In this document: positions 8,794 through 17,952 of the stretch, piece by piece
How the letters are laid out: every line of letters begins with the position of its first letter
Numbering within the stretch: position 1 is the stretch's first letter
Assembly (NCBI GenBank): GCA_944390805.1
Contig: CALXQW010000013.1
Coordinates: 1 to 64,000, forward strand
From: an uncultured Opitutales bacterium
Lineage (GTDB): Bacteria > Verrucomicrobiota > Verrucomicrobiia > Opitutales > Intestinicryptomonadaceae
Reading direction: 5' to 3'
Length of the DNA: 64,000 bases
Position numbers and translations under genes: made by a program
The notes under the pieces: generated by a model
The model's input: the letters and a program-made list of their open reading frames with translations, nothing else
Database searches by the model: none
Told to the model about the DNA's origin: nothing

Positions 8794-9254
8794 ACCTCCC
8801 CGTCTCCCGCCGGCGACAGATTCAATGAACATATGCTTTTTGCACACAGCGCGTAAAGTTCCTCTGGATCTACTATCTTGTACATGCCTGAGCGGTATTC
8901 AAAAGCCTTGGATAGCCTAAAATCTCCACATTCCCATGGAAAATCTTCTATTTTTGAATCTTCTATCTCAGCGCAGCTTGTTATGCCCTCAGATATAATT
9001 CCAAGCATTCCGCCTACTTCATCGGCCTTTAGCTTGGCAAGCACACAGCGCGTGCTGAACAGATTGCGGGAATAGACGCCCGACCATACCTTCATAAGGT
9101 CCACAGCCGCAACTTTGCGCCCCGCATAATTTACAGCGCCCGCAACAGAATCCGCCTTCTGGAGCAATAATCCAGAATACGGCAGCACCGTGTGAATCTT
9201 CATTGCGTCTATCGCAAAGAAATTGTCTTTGGACTGTATTAAAATAAACAACAT
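8790..9254 (-). CDS. CheW-family adaptor (WspB-like)
   Basis: A 154-residue single-domain CheW. It begins MLFILIQSKDNFFAIDAMKIHTVLP and contains the AGAVNYAGRKVAAVDL strand-loop region found in CheW folds, so it should bridge the receptor tip and the CheA-like kinase. It lies 4 bp after the receptor gene and overlaps the CheR gene. Two different CheW proteins flanking a CheR is the arrangement of wspB-wspC-wspD. The sequence is fairly diverged, and the WspB assignment rests mainly on position. Confidence 0.87.
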   Translation of the reverse strand: MLFILIQSKDNFFAIDAMKIHTVLPYSGLLLQKADSVAGAVNYAGRKVAAVDLMKVWSGVYSRNLFSTRCVLAKLKADEVGGMLGIISEGITSCAEIEDSKIEDFPWECGDFRLSKAFEYRSGMYKIVDPEELYALCAKSICSLNLSPAGDGEV

Positions 9255-9258
9255 TTGG

Positions 9259-11466
9259 CTAATTGCCGAGCTTGAATTTTGATATTTCCTCTCGCATGTT
9301 CATTATTGCGTCGTGAAGCTGCTTTCTTGCCGAGGCGAACTCTCCAAGAAGCTCTCCCGTCTGTCTGGCACTGTCGTTTAGATTGGTTATGGCCTGGCTT
9401 ATCTGGTTTGCGCCAAGGTTTTGAGACTGCATGCCCTCGGTAATCTTTTCAAGCTGAGGGGCTATCTCCTGCATCTGGGTTATTATGCTGTCCATACCCA
9501 AAATTATGCGGCCAACCTCCGCCACTCCATGCCTGACCTCGTCGGAAAACTTGTTCATCTCCAGCACACCAGCCTTAACTGCAGATTGCATGTCTTTAAC
9601 GAGCACTTCTATGTCGTCTGTGGCCATGGCGGTCTGGTCGGCAAGGCGCCCAATCTCCTTTGCAACAACCGCAAAGCCCACTCCGTAGCTGCCGGCCTTT
9701 TCAGCCTCTATTGCCGCGTTTAGGCTAAGCAGGTTGGTCTCGTCGGCAACCTTTGATATTGTTGTTATTACAGAGCCTATATTGTCTGCCTTCTGGCTTA
9801 TCAAAGACAACCCACGTGCAACTGTCTGCGTGTTTGACGAGAGCAAATTCATGGTTTTTTCCATGTTTGAGAGCTGCTTTCTGCCGCTATCTGCCGTATC
9901 GGAACTGCTCGAGGCAACCTTGGCAAGCTGACTTAAAGTGCGGTACAGCTCCGCACTGGTGGCGGTTATCTCCCTTATGGCAGCCGCTATCTGCGCAGTT
10001 GACGCCCCAAATGAATGCACCCTGCCCTCGCAGTCGGCAGACGCGCTCTCCATGCCGGAAGCAGAACTTGTAAGCTGCACGCTTGAAAGCTTCACCCTGT
10101 TTATTAGCGAGCGCAAATTTACAGTCATCTTTGTGAGAGATTGCATCAATCTGCCAACCTCGTCTCGGCCCGCCTTGTATCCGTCTAAATTCCCCCTCAA
10201 GTCTCCCTGGGCAACCTTCTCCGCTGCGGATGTTGCGTATTCTATGCTCTTTGTAAACTTCCTTAGAAGAACCGCAATGAAAAGCATTGCAAAGAAAAAT
10301 ACCGCCTGCGATACGGCCTCGTTTATAATGGCGTCTATTATGGGCGCGTAAATTTTAGACTCAGGAACTATCTGAACCAATGTCCACCCCGATGGATATA
10401 CCGCACTGTGAGCCACACAAAACCTCGATCCGTCTTTGCCGTCTTTGAATATACGCATTTTGTCGCTCGACAGGGTTTCGTCGCCAAGCTCCATGCGGAG
10501 TATGTCGCGGTATCTAGACGAATATTTTGAAAAGTCTATATTCGATGCCACAGCGTTGTCGCGCACAAGCTGCCCGTTTTTTAACTTGAGAAAATCTGTT
10601 ACAAAATTGCCCTTGTCGTCTTGGTACAAGTCTGAAATATCCATGGTGGAAACAGCCTGGTCGAGCGTGGAAACTATCACCCTGTCGGACTTGCTCACAA
10701 GGAAAAATTCCGAATCTGCATAGGTCTTTAGCGAAAGAAGCTTTTCATGCAAATACCCAAGAGACCTGTCCAAGGCAACTTGCCCTCCGAACTTTCCGTC
10801 AACCATTATCGGCGCGGAATACTCTATCATAAGACCACCGTCCTTATATACATAAGGCTCTGTAATTATATAACCGTCCTTTCCGCCAGACTCCACCATC
10901 TTCTTTAAGCCGGCGTAATACATGGAAGTTTCCATATCAACAAGCGGTTCAAGCAGCCACTGGTTTCCCTTCTTGCCCCAATATACGAGAAACCGCCCTC
11001 CCATGCTCTTTTCTATCCATGTGTTTATGTCAACGGAAGTCTTATTTTGGGAAAAGTCGTAAGAATCAAACGCGCCGCCGTCGCTCGGATTCTTCCCCTC
11101 CTTTATGTTGTTCAAGGCCTTAAGCGCAAGGGCGTCCCTACCGTCGAGATTAGGCTCATAGCCCATGCTCGCTCCTACATAATCCGGAAATCTGGCAAGC
11201 AGATTTTTTATATACGCAACATCTTGGGGCCTGTCTCCAAGCCCTATATCCGACGCGGCAATGGCCGCTGTGCTCGCTATTGCAACCCCCTGTGTATTTT
11301 GCCTTGAAAGTTCCGCCGCAATTAGGGCTGTTTCCATGCAAAAGTTCTCCTCGGACATTTTGCGTATTCTTACAAGGCTGTTGCCCAAGTTGTATACAGA
11401 ACACACCAGATTCAGAAGGAATATGGGCAGTACGAAATATAATATTATTTTTGAGCGTAATTTCAT
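9259..11466 (-). CDS. Methyl-accepting chemotaxis protein with periplasmic Cache domain (WspA-like)
   Basis: A 735-residue receptor and first gene of the operon. There is a transmembrane helix at about 7-29, a long periplasmic double-Cache-type sensor (about 30-380, with VYWGKKGNQWLLEPLVD and DGGLMIEYSAPIMVDGKF), a second helix around 385-405, then HAMP (FTKSIEYATSAAEKVAQGDL) and the signalling hairpin with the conserved tip near DETNLLSLNAAIEAEKAG. Pseudomonas WspA has a four-helix sensor rather than Cache, so the input differs even though the gene order matches. The ligand or stimulus is unknown. No sigma factor site is obvious in the 263 bp upstream. Confidence 0.95.
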   Translation of the reverse strand: MKLRSKIILYFVLPIFLLNLVCSVYNLGNSLVRIRKMSEENFCMETALIAAELSRQNTQGVAIASTAAIAASDIGLGDRPQDVAYIKNLLARFPDYVGASMGYEPNLDGRDALALKALNNIKEGKNPSDGGAFDSYDFSQNKTSVDINTWIEKSMGGRFLVYWGKKGNQWLLEPLVDMETSMYYAGLKKMVESGGKDGYIITEPYVYKDGGLMIEYSAPIMVDGKFGGQVALDRSLGYLHEKLLSLKTYADSEFFLVSKSDRVIVSTLDQAVSTMDISDLYQDDKGNFVTDFLKLKNGQLVRDNAVASNIDFSKYSSRYRDILRMELGDETLSSDKMRIFKDGKDGSRFCVAHSAVYPSGWTLVQIVPESKIYAPIIDAIINEAVSQAVFFFAMLFIAVLLRKFTKSIEYATSAAEKVAQGDLRGNLDGYKAGRDEVGRLMQSLTKMTVNLRSLINRVKLSSVQLTSSASGMESASADCEGRVHSFGASTAQIAAAIREITATSAELYRTLSQLAKVASSSSDTADSGRKQLSNMEKTMNLLSSNTQTVARGLSLISQKADNIGSVITTISKVADETNLLSLNAAIEAEKAGSYGVGFAVVAKEIGRLADQTAMATDDIEVLVKDMQSAVKAGVLEMNKFSDEVRHGVAEVGRIILGMDSIITQMQEIAPQLEKITEGMQSQNLGANQISQAITNLNDSARQTGELLGEFASARKQLHDAIMNMREEISKFKLGN

Positions 11467-11729
11467 ACGGTCCTGAAAAGCTAAACGTATTTTTCACCTA
11501 TCTTCAAGACAAATAAAAAGCCCATATCAACCAAGGGTTTACCCGCAAGAATTTTGCAATAATAATACCCTTGTCCATAAATTGGAATATAAAAATACCA
11601 GATACTCAATACGGGGCAAGATGCATAATGCCCTGCACGCATATATATTATTCTAAAATTAATATGACGTAAACAGGCAGGGTATGACAGAATATACACC
11701 CATGCTTCTTAAGTATATAAATGTTGCCG

Positions 11730-13685
11730 CTAAAAGCTTGTTCCCAAAGATCCTGAGAAATCTCTTATCTCATAGGGTTCGGACGGATTCTGATACCTTG
11801 TGCGCAAGTCCGTATGCAAGAGGCCCACAATATGATTTTCCTTAATTGCGTCGGACAGATACCCAAACATTGCCTTTCTCAAAGCAAACTGGAAAGATGC
11901 GGCATCGCGGTATATAGAATAGAATTCCTGCGGGTTAATTCTCGCTTCCTCCTGGCGCATAGAATTCATAATATCGTACATGTAAGACTTATAGCGCCTC
12001 AGAAAACCGTCTTGATCCATCTTCTGCATGACGAGCTGTTCCCTATATTTACGCGCTATCGCGCTTACCTTTTCGTTCTTCAACGCGGCGGAGTATAAAT
12101 TCTCCTTAAAAAATACCATGTAATCAGCATTTGACTTGGAGAGTTTTCTCAATTTCTCTTTTTGCTGTTCGCTTTTTGACTGGTCGAACTTGTCCCACTT
12201 GTCCATGGATACAAGTTTCATAAAGCGCTGGGACGTCTTTGGATCAGAATTATTTCCGGAAACTCCAAATTTTTCCACAAGAGATTTGAAATCCGCAAGT
12301 TTCCCGTTGTCGGATATAGAATCATCTGTCTGTATGGCGTACGACACAAGCAACTTATTGTCAAAATCCATCACAATAGCTCCGCCTTTTTGCGATGTAG
12401 ACTCTGAGAGTGTTACAAATACATTCCCCCCTGAAGAATCTGCGCCAACTCCAGATATATTTGGGATTGAGTCGAACTTCAAATTGTAATACTTGTCCGT
12501 ATCCGACAAGCACTTCATAAAGCTGAGCTTCATACTTCCATTTTCAGGAGAGAACATAAGAAGCTTCTTGCCCGATAGCTTTGCCGACTCCTCATCAGAT
12601 ATTACCTTTAATTTAGGTCTCTGCTCCGGCTCGGTATCAGGAATGAGCATAACCATCGGGAGATTCTGCGCTACATATGCCGTGGAGCACAACATTCTTA
12701 ATTTTCCGTTTGAAAGGTTTACGGGCAAACCATTGCTTATAAATCCTTCCGAGCACAACACAACGGGTTTTCCATTAAACTCTACATAAACCGCGGTATG
12801 AACTTTTCCGTTGTCTGCGCGCTTAGTAAATACGCTGAAATTAAATATTTCATCGAGCGCTTTTGAGTCTACCGAACTTTCCAATAGGTTGCCTTCCGCC
12901 GCAGCAATAGCAGCCCCCCTCTTTTCAAATTCCGCTTTGCTGTTGAGCTTTGCCGTTTCCATTAATGCAGACTCTATAAATTTTCTTCTAGCCACCATAT
13001 CCGATGGATGTTCCTTTGCGGCGGCCGCGCGCGCTGCGTCAATCTGCTCTGCGGACAGATTCCCGTAAGGCTTCAATGTCGATATATAGATTGCCGCATA
13101 ATACTGGTTTTGCATATACTCTGTGGCAAAACTCACATTGCCCTTAGACATATCCAGGGCATCTCTCAATATGGTTTGAAATGTCCCCTCGGGGAATTTC
13201 TGGGAGTATCCCTGCACGGTATTGTTAAAATTTATCCAGTCTGCCGCCATGTACGACTGCGCTTGGAGATCGTCTTTTGCAAACTTTTCTATTGCGCTTT
13301 TTACAAAGCTCCAATCTGACGGACTCACACTCTTAGACAACTCGTCAAGGGTATTGTAGGCATCTACCTGTTCTCTTACAAAATTTAACCTCGCTTCAAA
13401 ATCGTCCGGATACTTGGATTGCGCATTTTTTGTTATCTTTGAATAGTCCGCAAGCGGAATCGATTGCGGAACAGTATTAAGCTCAACCCATGCTTTTGCC
13501 TGACGCTCAATCCAATCTTTCTTTTGTGCGCTATCGCCTGAGAAAAACTTGTCCGCCGCCTGCGATATCTCAAGCGCAGCCTGCTCCGGAAGCCCGTCCA
13601 AAGCGCTTTTTTCCTGCTTTGAACAGGAAACTACGCATGCTGCAAACAATAATAAAAATGCAATTACATTGATGCGGGTTTTCAT
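11730..13685 (-). CDS. Large surface-type lipoprotein, fixed copy of a two-member family
   Basis: I do not recognise a named family. The likely start is the ATG at 13685, giving MKTRINVIAF…CVVSC with a lipobox Cys at residue 21; an ATG at 13718 would add 11 residues. The mature protein is about 630 residues, largely helical in its first third, followed by a mixed region with FNGKPVVLCSEGFISNGLPV and STAYVAQNLPMVMLIPD. The protein at 25769-27691 is clearly a homologue along its whole length (for example IPLADYSKITKNAQSKYPDDFEARLNF here against IPIADYLKIKKDAETNFPEDFEKQLKF there, each shown in part). This copy has a normal start and sits upstream of the Wsp-like operon on the same strand, 263 bp away. 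Confidence 0.85.
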   Translation of the reverse strand: MKTRINVIAFLLLFAACVVSCSKQEKSALDGLPEQAALEISQAADKFFSGDSAQKKDWIERQAKAWVELNTVPQSIPLADYSKITKNAQSKYPDDFEARLNFVREQVDAYNTLDELSKSVSPSDWSFVKSAIEKFAKDDLQAQSYMAADWINFNNTVQGYSQKFPEGTFQTILRDALDMSKGNVSFATEYMQNQYYAAIYISTLKPYGNLSAEQIDAARAAAAKEHPSDMVARRKFIESALMETAKLNSKAEFEKRGAAIAAAEGNLLESSVDSKALDEIFNFSVFTKRADNGKVHTAVYVEFNGKPVVLCSEGFISNGLPVNLSNGKLRMLCSTAYVAQNLPMVMLIPDTEPEQRPKLKVISDEESAKLSGKKLLMFSPENGSMKLSFMKCLSDTDKYYNLKFDSIPNISGVGADSSGGNVFVTLSESTSQKGGAIVMDFDNKLLVSYAIQTDDSISDNGKLADFKSLVEKFGVSGNNSDPKTSQRFMKLVSMDKWDKFDQSKSEQQKEKLRKLSKSNADYMVFFKENLYSAALKNEKVSAIARKYREQLVMQKMDQDGFLRRYKSYMYDIMNSMRQEEARINPQEFYSIYRDAASFQFALRKAMFGYLSDAIKENHIVGLLHTDLRTRYQNPSEPYEIRDFSGSLGTSF

Positions 13686-13882
13686 ATTCCGCAAATATAT
13701 TATCTTTGCATTCTCCAATCAAGTTAAAAATTCTGTTCTAATATCAAAATACAGATTCCAAAAATTATTTTCTCCCAATAAGACTTTCTATCAACAAAAT
13801 GCAAAAAAAATAAAAAACTACTATCCCAATAATATTAATAAATAAGGCCGCATGCAGCGCTATTAAATGTATGTAAGGCGCA

Positions 13883-14509
13883 TCAACGCCTTTTTCTAAG
13901 TCTAATAAATGTTCCAAGCAACCTAGATATCACATAGACAGAAACCACAATTACAATTATTGGAAATATATATTTGTCTGAAAATTTCTCTTCAGAATTC
14001 TCCCCAAGAAGTTCAAGAGCCTCTTTTGCCTGGCTATTGCCAAGCGCCGCTGCGCGGCGGTAATAGTCAATCGCTTTTGAAATGTTTCTTTGCACTCCAA
14101 CTGCGGTTTCAAACATAACACCCATGTTGTATAATGCTGCCGAGCAACCGCCTTCCGCCGACTCTGAAAAAAGCTTAAGAGCTTTTGGAACGTCTTTGTT
14201 AACTCCCAATCCGTACAAATAAAGCTTTGCAAGAGCGCATCTTGCGTTTGGATCTCCCTTAGCGGCCGCAGATTCAAACAATGCTGCCGCACGCTTATAA
14301 TCGCGGTACTCCGGAGCGCATGATATCAAGGCTTCTGCTTGAAAATATGCAAGGCTATCGTCAGGGCCATCTTCAGATGCTTTAGTTCCAATAAGCGCCT
14401 CAGATGATTCGGGCGCATCTTTGCCCGCAACCCCATATAATACAGGTGCAAATAATCCCGAACAAAAGAGCAACAAAAGCGCCCTTAAAAAAAACTGCCT
14501 ATATTTCAT
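13883..14509 (-). CDS. Sel1-repeat protein, membrane anchored
   Basis: A 208-residue protein with an N-terminal signal or anchor (RALLLLFCSGLFAPVLYG), two to three Sel1-type repeats in the middle (AAAKGDPNARCALAKLYLYG, AEGGCSAALYNMGVMFE, AAALGNSQAKEALELLG) and a C-terminal hydrophobic helix (YIFPIIVIVVSVYVISRLL) followed by a basic tail. Sel1 repeats usually mediate protein contacts; the partner is unknown. The middle part should face the periplasm. Confidence 0.75.
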   Translation of the reverse strand: MKYRQFFLRALLLLFCSGLFAPVLYGVAGKDAPESSEALIGTKASEDGPDDSLAYFQAEALISCAPEYRDYKRAAALFESAAAKGDPNARCALAKLYLYGLGVNKDVPKALKLFSESAEGGCSAALYNMGVMFETAVGVQRNISKAIDYYRRAAALGNSQAKEALELLGENSEEKFSDKYIFPIIVIVVSVYVISRLLGTFIRLRKRR

Positions 14510-14537
14510 TTATATCGGAATCTTAAACATAAGAACA

Positions 14538-15446
14538 TCATTGCGCACAAACAGCGTCCTTATAAAAGTTTTTTACAAAGAACATTGTCTGATAATCTAT
14601 GGAATTATTCCAATATTGGTGGGTATGAGCCCCCTTCCTTACAGTGTACTCGTGCTGGATATTATGTTTAAGAAGCTCTTCATGGAGAGCCTCGTTTACC
14701 TTGTAGAAAAAGTCTTGATAACCGCAGTCTATAATTATGTTCATGCCGTCTCCGTTCTGAGGCAAAAGATGCAGCTGGTTTATGACAGTGTGAGAATCCC
14801 AAATATCGGGATTTTCCGCATAGGAACCGAGAGCGCGTTCCATATCCCAATTTTTTGGAAATGGACGTATATCAACCCCTCCGCTCATTGAGCCGCAATT
14901 TTTGAAAACGTCTTGGTGCCTGAATCCAAGCCAAAGTCCGCCATGGCCACCCATGCTAAAGCCAGTAATTGCACGAGCTTCACGCCGAGGAATAGTTCTA
15001 AATTTTGCGTCTACCGCCTCTACAAGCTCTTTAGACACATAAGTTTCATACCTTAAAGACGGATCTTTAGGACTGTCCCAATACCAGCTCCTTGCTCCAT
15101 CAGGACATACAAAAATTACATCGTAGACATCTGCAAGCTGCTGCAAGTTCGGCTTTGTCTTGCGCGCCCAAGTGGAATAATTGCCTCCAAATCCATGCAA
15201 AAGATATATCACTGGATAGCGCTTCTGAGAATTCCCATAAGACATGGGCAACACCGCCAAGTTTGGAATAGCCTTTTTCATCGATTGGCTGTAAACTTCA
15301 AAGACTTCCTCTTTCCCGTCTTGCACATGCGAGACATTTGAGTCCGCACCATTTTGGTTTTGCCCAAAAAGCCCGTTTGAAGAAATAATAGCTGCAACCA
15401 GCAATATAGAGAAAGCAAATGCCTTTATCTTAAAAATTTTTTTCAT
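14538..15446 (-). CDS. Secreted esterase, esterase D / acetylxylan esterase-like
   Basis: A 302-residue alpha/beta hydrolase of the putative-esterase family (PF00756 type). It has a cleavable-looking signal (IKAFAFSILLVAAIISSNGLFG), the oxyanion strand YLLHGFGGNYSTW, the nucleophile elbow GFSMGG with Ser164, a likely acid residue in IIDCGYQDFF and the catalytic His in KGAHTHQYW. Enzymes of this group remove acetyl or feruloyl groups from plant or host glycans, or act on small esters; the substrate cannot be read from sequence. The gene follows a GH9-like hydrolase on the same strand, so a role in glycan use is reasonable. Confidence 0.85.
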   Translation of the reverse strand: MKKIFKIKAFAFSILLVAAIISSNGLFGQNQNGADSNVSHVQDGKEEVFEVYSQSMKKAIPNLAVLPMSYGNSQKRYPVIYLLHGFGGNYSTWARKTKPNLQQLADVYDVIFVCPDGARSWYWDSPKDPSLRYETYVSKELVEAVDAKFRTIPRREARAITGFSMGGHGGLWLGFRHQDVFKNCGSMSGGVDIRPFPKNWDMERALGSYAENPDIWDSHTVINQLHLLPQNGDGMNIIIDCGYQDFFYKVNEALHEELLKHNIQHEYTVRKGAHTHQYWNNSIDYQTMFFVKNFYKDAVCAQ

Positions 15447-15579
15447 TTCGTAAATACATAGAATAATATTTCAGCAAATACCACAACTTTATACAAAAAT
15501 ATCAGGCCTGCCTAAAAATTTTCCGCACAAAAACACCATTATTTTAAACCTAAAACAAATGATCTTATTAACTATACGC

Positions 15580-15660
15580 AAAAAAGCCGCCTCGCATATA
15601 TCTACGGAAAATTTCCATTTGGAAGCGTACTTCCACATTTCCCGCGCCATGCTCGGCGGC
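15580..15660 (-). terminator. Branched intrinsic terminator after the GH9-like gene
   Basis: On the minus strand GCCGCC (15655-15660) pairs with GGCGGC (15586-15591), directly followed by six T. Inside the long loop a second stem TGGAAG/CTTCCA (15620-15635) folds on a CGTA/TACG tetraloop. It starts 25 bp after the hydrolase stop codon. Because it also precedes the esterase gene it could act as an attenuator for that gene. Confidence 0.6.
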
Positions 15661-15685
15661 CTAAATTCTGAGTTCTTTAGTAAGA

Positions 15686-17587
15686 TTAATCCATCTTAAT
15701 CATATCTGGGCTGACCCCTTCTTTGAGCCAATTTAGATACGCCAAAGATACGCACCAAGACGCCCCGTAATTTACCCAACCTTCCGCATGGCGGTAAGGC
15801 GCATTTGGCTGGAACGGATAGCTCTCGCTGCCGCAGGCGGTTGCCACAGTGGAACGGCATTTCTCAAGGCGAGCGCAGATATCATGCTTGTAAAGGCGCG
15901 GCCATGCACGGTCTACACCTTCCCACTGGTCGGCGTAAGAGACACCTGCGCACATTCTCGGATTACGACCAAAAATTGCATCGGTCTGAGCTACCATAAT
16001 TTCCTCAAGCCTGTCCTTAGAGGCTTTGTCGTCCAAAGTCCACATTGCCGCAACCGCGCAGGCCGGGAAGGAAAGCAGATTGCCAACCTCGTTCATGGAC
16101 GGTATCGTGTACATGCCCCTGTACGGATCAAACACTCTAAAATCCCACATGTTGAAGGATTTCCTCTGGGTATCAACAACCCAAGAGGCTATCTTTTCCT
16201 TCAAGCCATCTGGAGCTTTGTCGGGATATTTTTTTAAAAGCCACACAAGATTGGGTATCGTGCGGTGCTCGCTCATGCGTTGTCCCTTTGTGGTGTATGG
16301 ATTATCCCAGTTGAGATTCTTAACTATCCAGTCCGCCTGTTTTACAGCAGCGTCAAGATACTGTTGCGGATTTGGTTTGCCCTCGCGCTTGGCCAACTCG
16401 TACATGAGCAAGTTTGGAACTATACTGTGCCCCGCAGCGTGCCTACCCTTTATTGGATGCTGACATGAGAAAGACTGCATGTAAGAATTGTAGCTATCCT
16501 CAGCCCAATAAGGATCTACATCCAGCGCGCCAGACTCCTTCCAGTTGTCGAACACAACCTTTAGGGCGGCGTCATAAAGCGACTTATCTATCCACTTGGA
16601 AAGCTTAGGCCACGCCCAGAGCGCATAGACCATCTGCTCTAAAGTCTGAGAATGTATGCGGCGGGGAAGATCGTCTCTTGCGGGATCCTTCGTGGAAGGA
16701 TTTAAAGTGTAAAATGCCAAGCCCCAGTGAATCATCTTTACCACATCGGGAGCATCTTTTGCGGGCGGGGTTATCTTGTTAAAATAATCGCGCGCAACCT
16801 TCAATATTTCAAGAGTACCTCCCTGCGGATTTATCTGTACATAGCCGAACTTCTCGTCGAGCACCCTCTTCTTCTCGGCGTCGTAATCTATCTGGCGCGG
16901 CATGGACTCAACCATAGCCGGATCTGAAAGGTAAAACAGAACCAACGACGGAACGATGAAATCGTAATAGGTGCCGTCGCGCCAGGGACAGCCGCCGTAG
17001 GCGCTCGGGTGCGTGCCTATCACGCTGCGCGAGTCTATCAGAAAATCAACAGCTCTTTGCCAGAACATCTTTTTGTAGAAATCTGGCATTACCTTGAATG
17101 GATCTGAAACTCCCGATTTCAAATCGGCATCGCCGTCTATAACTATAACATATTCCCTGTTGTCGTCCGAGCCTGCCGGCGGAACAAATGCGGAAAAATC
17201 TCCCATTCCGTTTACTACCTTGCCCTTGAAGAGAGGCTTTTCATCGTCAAGAGCCCTGACGTAAAAATCAGCCCCGTTTTGCGATATGGGCGCGGTGAAA
17301 CGTTTGGGCATGGCGGAGTCGAACCCTATCTGGTTGAGCAATATTACGTGCCAATCGAATTTTTTTGGAAGAGACTCCTTTGAACTGAAGCCCACTATCT
17401 GTTCCTGCGGTTTTGCCGGCTTGCCAAACTCCCCTCCAACTGGAGTAAGCAATTTTTTTGTATCGGCTGGTTTTGAAGCTTTGGCGCTTGGAGCATAAGG
17501 ATCGGCGGATACTGCATTTGTCTGCGCCGCAAACAATGCTCCGCATGAAAAGGCCGCAATCGGCAGAAGTATTTTTACATATTTCAT
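15686..17587 (-). CDS. Secreted GH9-like glycoside hydrolase with CelD-type N-terminal domain
   Basis: A 633-residue protein with a signal peptide (LLPIAAFSCGALFAAQ). Residues about 75-170 look like the Ig-type domain that precedes the catalytic domain in many family 9 cellulases (HVILLNQIGFDSAMPKRF). The remainder is helix-rich, as expected for an (alpha/alpha)6 barrel, and ends with HAEGWVNYGASWCVSLAYL, resembling the general-acid Glu region of GH9. The usual DAGD nucleophile motif of GH9 is not seen, so catalysis may differ and the assignment is by overall resemblance. It is probably periplasmic or exported and works with the esterase downstream. Confidence 0.65.
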   Translation of the reverse strand: MKYVKILLPIAAFSCGALFAAQTNAVSADPYAPSAKASKPADTKKLLTPVGGEFGKPAKPQEQIVGFSSKESLPKKFDWHVILLNQIGFDSAMPKRFTAPISQNGADFYVRALDDEKPLFKGKVVNGMGDFSAFVPPAGSDDNREYVIVIDGDADLKSGVSDPFKVMPDFYKKMFWQRAVDFLIDSRSVIGTHPSAYGGCPWRDGTYYDFIVPSLVLFYLSDPAMVESMPRQIDYDAEKKRVLDEKFGYVQINPQGGTLEILKVARDYFNKITPPAKDAPDVVKMIHWGLAFYTLNPSTKDPARDDLPRRIHSQTLEQMVYALWAWPKLSKWIDKSLYDAALKVVFDNWKESGALDVDPYWAEDSYNSYMQSFSCQHPIKGRHAAGHSIVPNLLMYELAKREGKPNPQQYLDAAVKQADWIVKNLNWDNPYTTKGQRMSEHRTIPNLVWLLKKYPDKAPDGLKEKIASWVVDTQRKSFNMWDFRVFDPYRGMYTIPSMNEVGNLLSFPACAVAAMWTLDDKASKDRLEEIMVAQTDAIFGRNPRMCAGVSYADQWEGVDRAWPRLYKHDICARLEKCRSTVATACGSESYPFQPNAPYRHAEGWVNYGASWCVSLAYLNWLKEGVSPDMIKMD

Positions 17588-17952
17588 TTTATATATAATA
17601 AGTAGAGGTTTATCCCCTCATAAAAATAGAATAAAAAAGAAGCTCTCAACAATTTTTTTTCAAAAAAAACAAATCTGCCTGCATGTCTTAACAGCCATGA
17701 AGAAAACTTTACACCCATGGACAAGCATGAAAAATTTCAAAATGAGATATCTTAGCAAGGTAATATATTATTTAAAAAATATGTTTAAGCACGCACAACA
17801 GATAACCTTCCATTTTTATATGCATAAAAGAACTTTCATCTAAAAAAATAAATAAAAAAGGCGGACACAGCCAAACTGTGTCCGCCAAAAAGAGAGCATA
17901 TTCTCAAAATGTCTTCATCAAGATTGCTTTCCCGATGAGAGACAGATGAGAG
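17588..17952. other. Intergenic region between clpB and the GH9-like gene
   Basis: About 365 bp of AT-rich DNA. It holds the clpB terminator (17853-17890) and must contain the promoter of the GH9-like gene, but no clear -35/-10 pair can be chosen among the many A/T tracts. Confidence 0.5.
17853..17890 (-). terminator. Strong intrinsic terminator after clpB
   Basis: A perfect 11-bp stem (GGCGGACACAG at 17860-17870 with CTGTGTCCGCC at 17876-17886) and a five-base loop. On the minus strand it ends in a run of six T. It lies about 65 bp after the clpB stop codon; an A/T flank on the other side may make it bidirectional. Confidence 0.9.

Noticed and set aside
11481-11699. 72-codon minus-strand frame just upstream of the receptor gene
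   Set aside because: Aromatic-rich random-looking peptide without ribosome site; more likely leader and promoter DNA.
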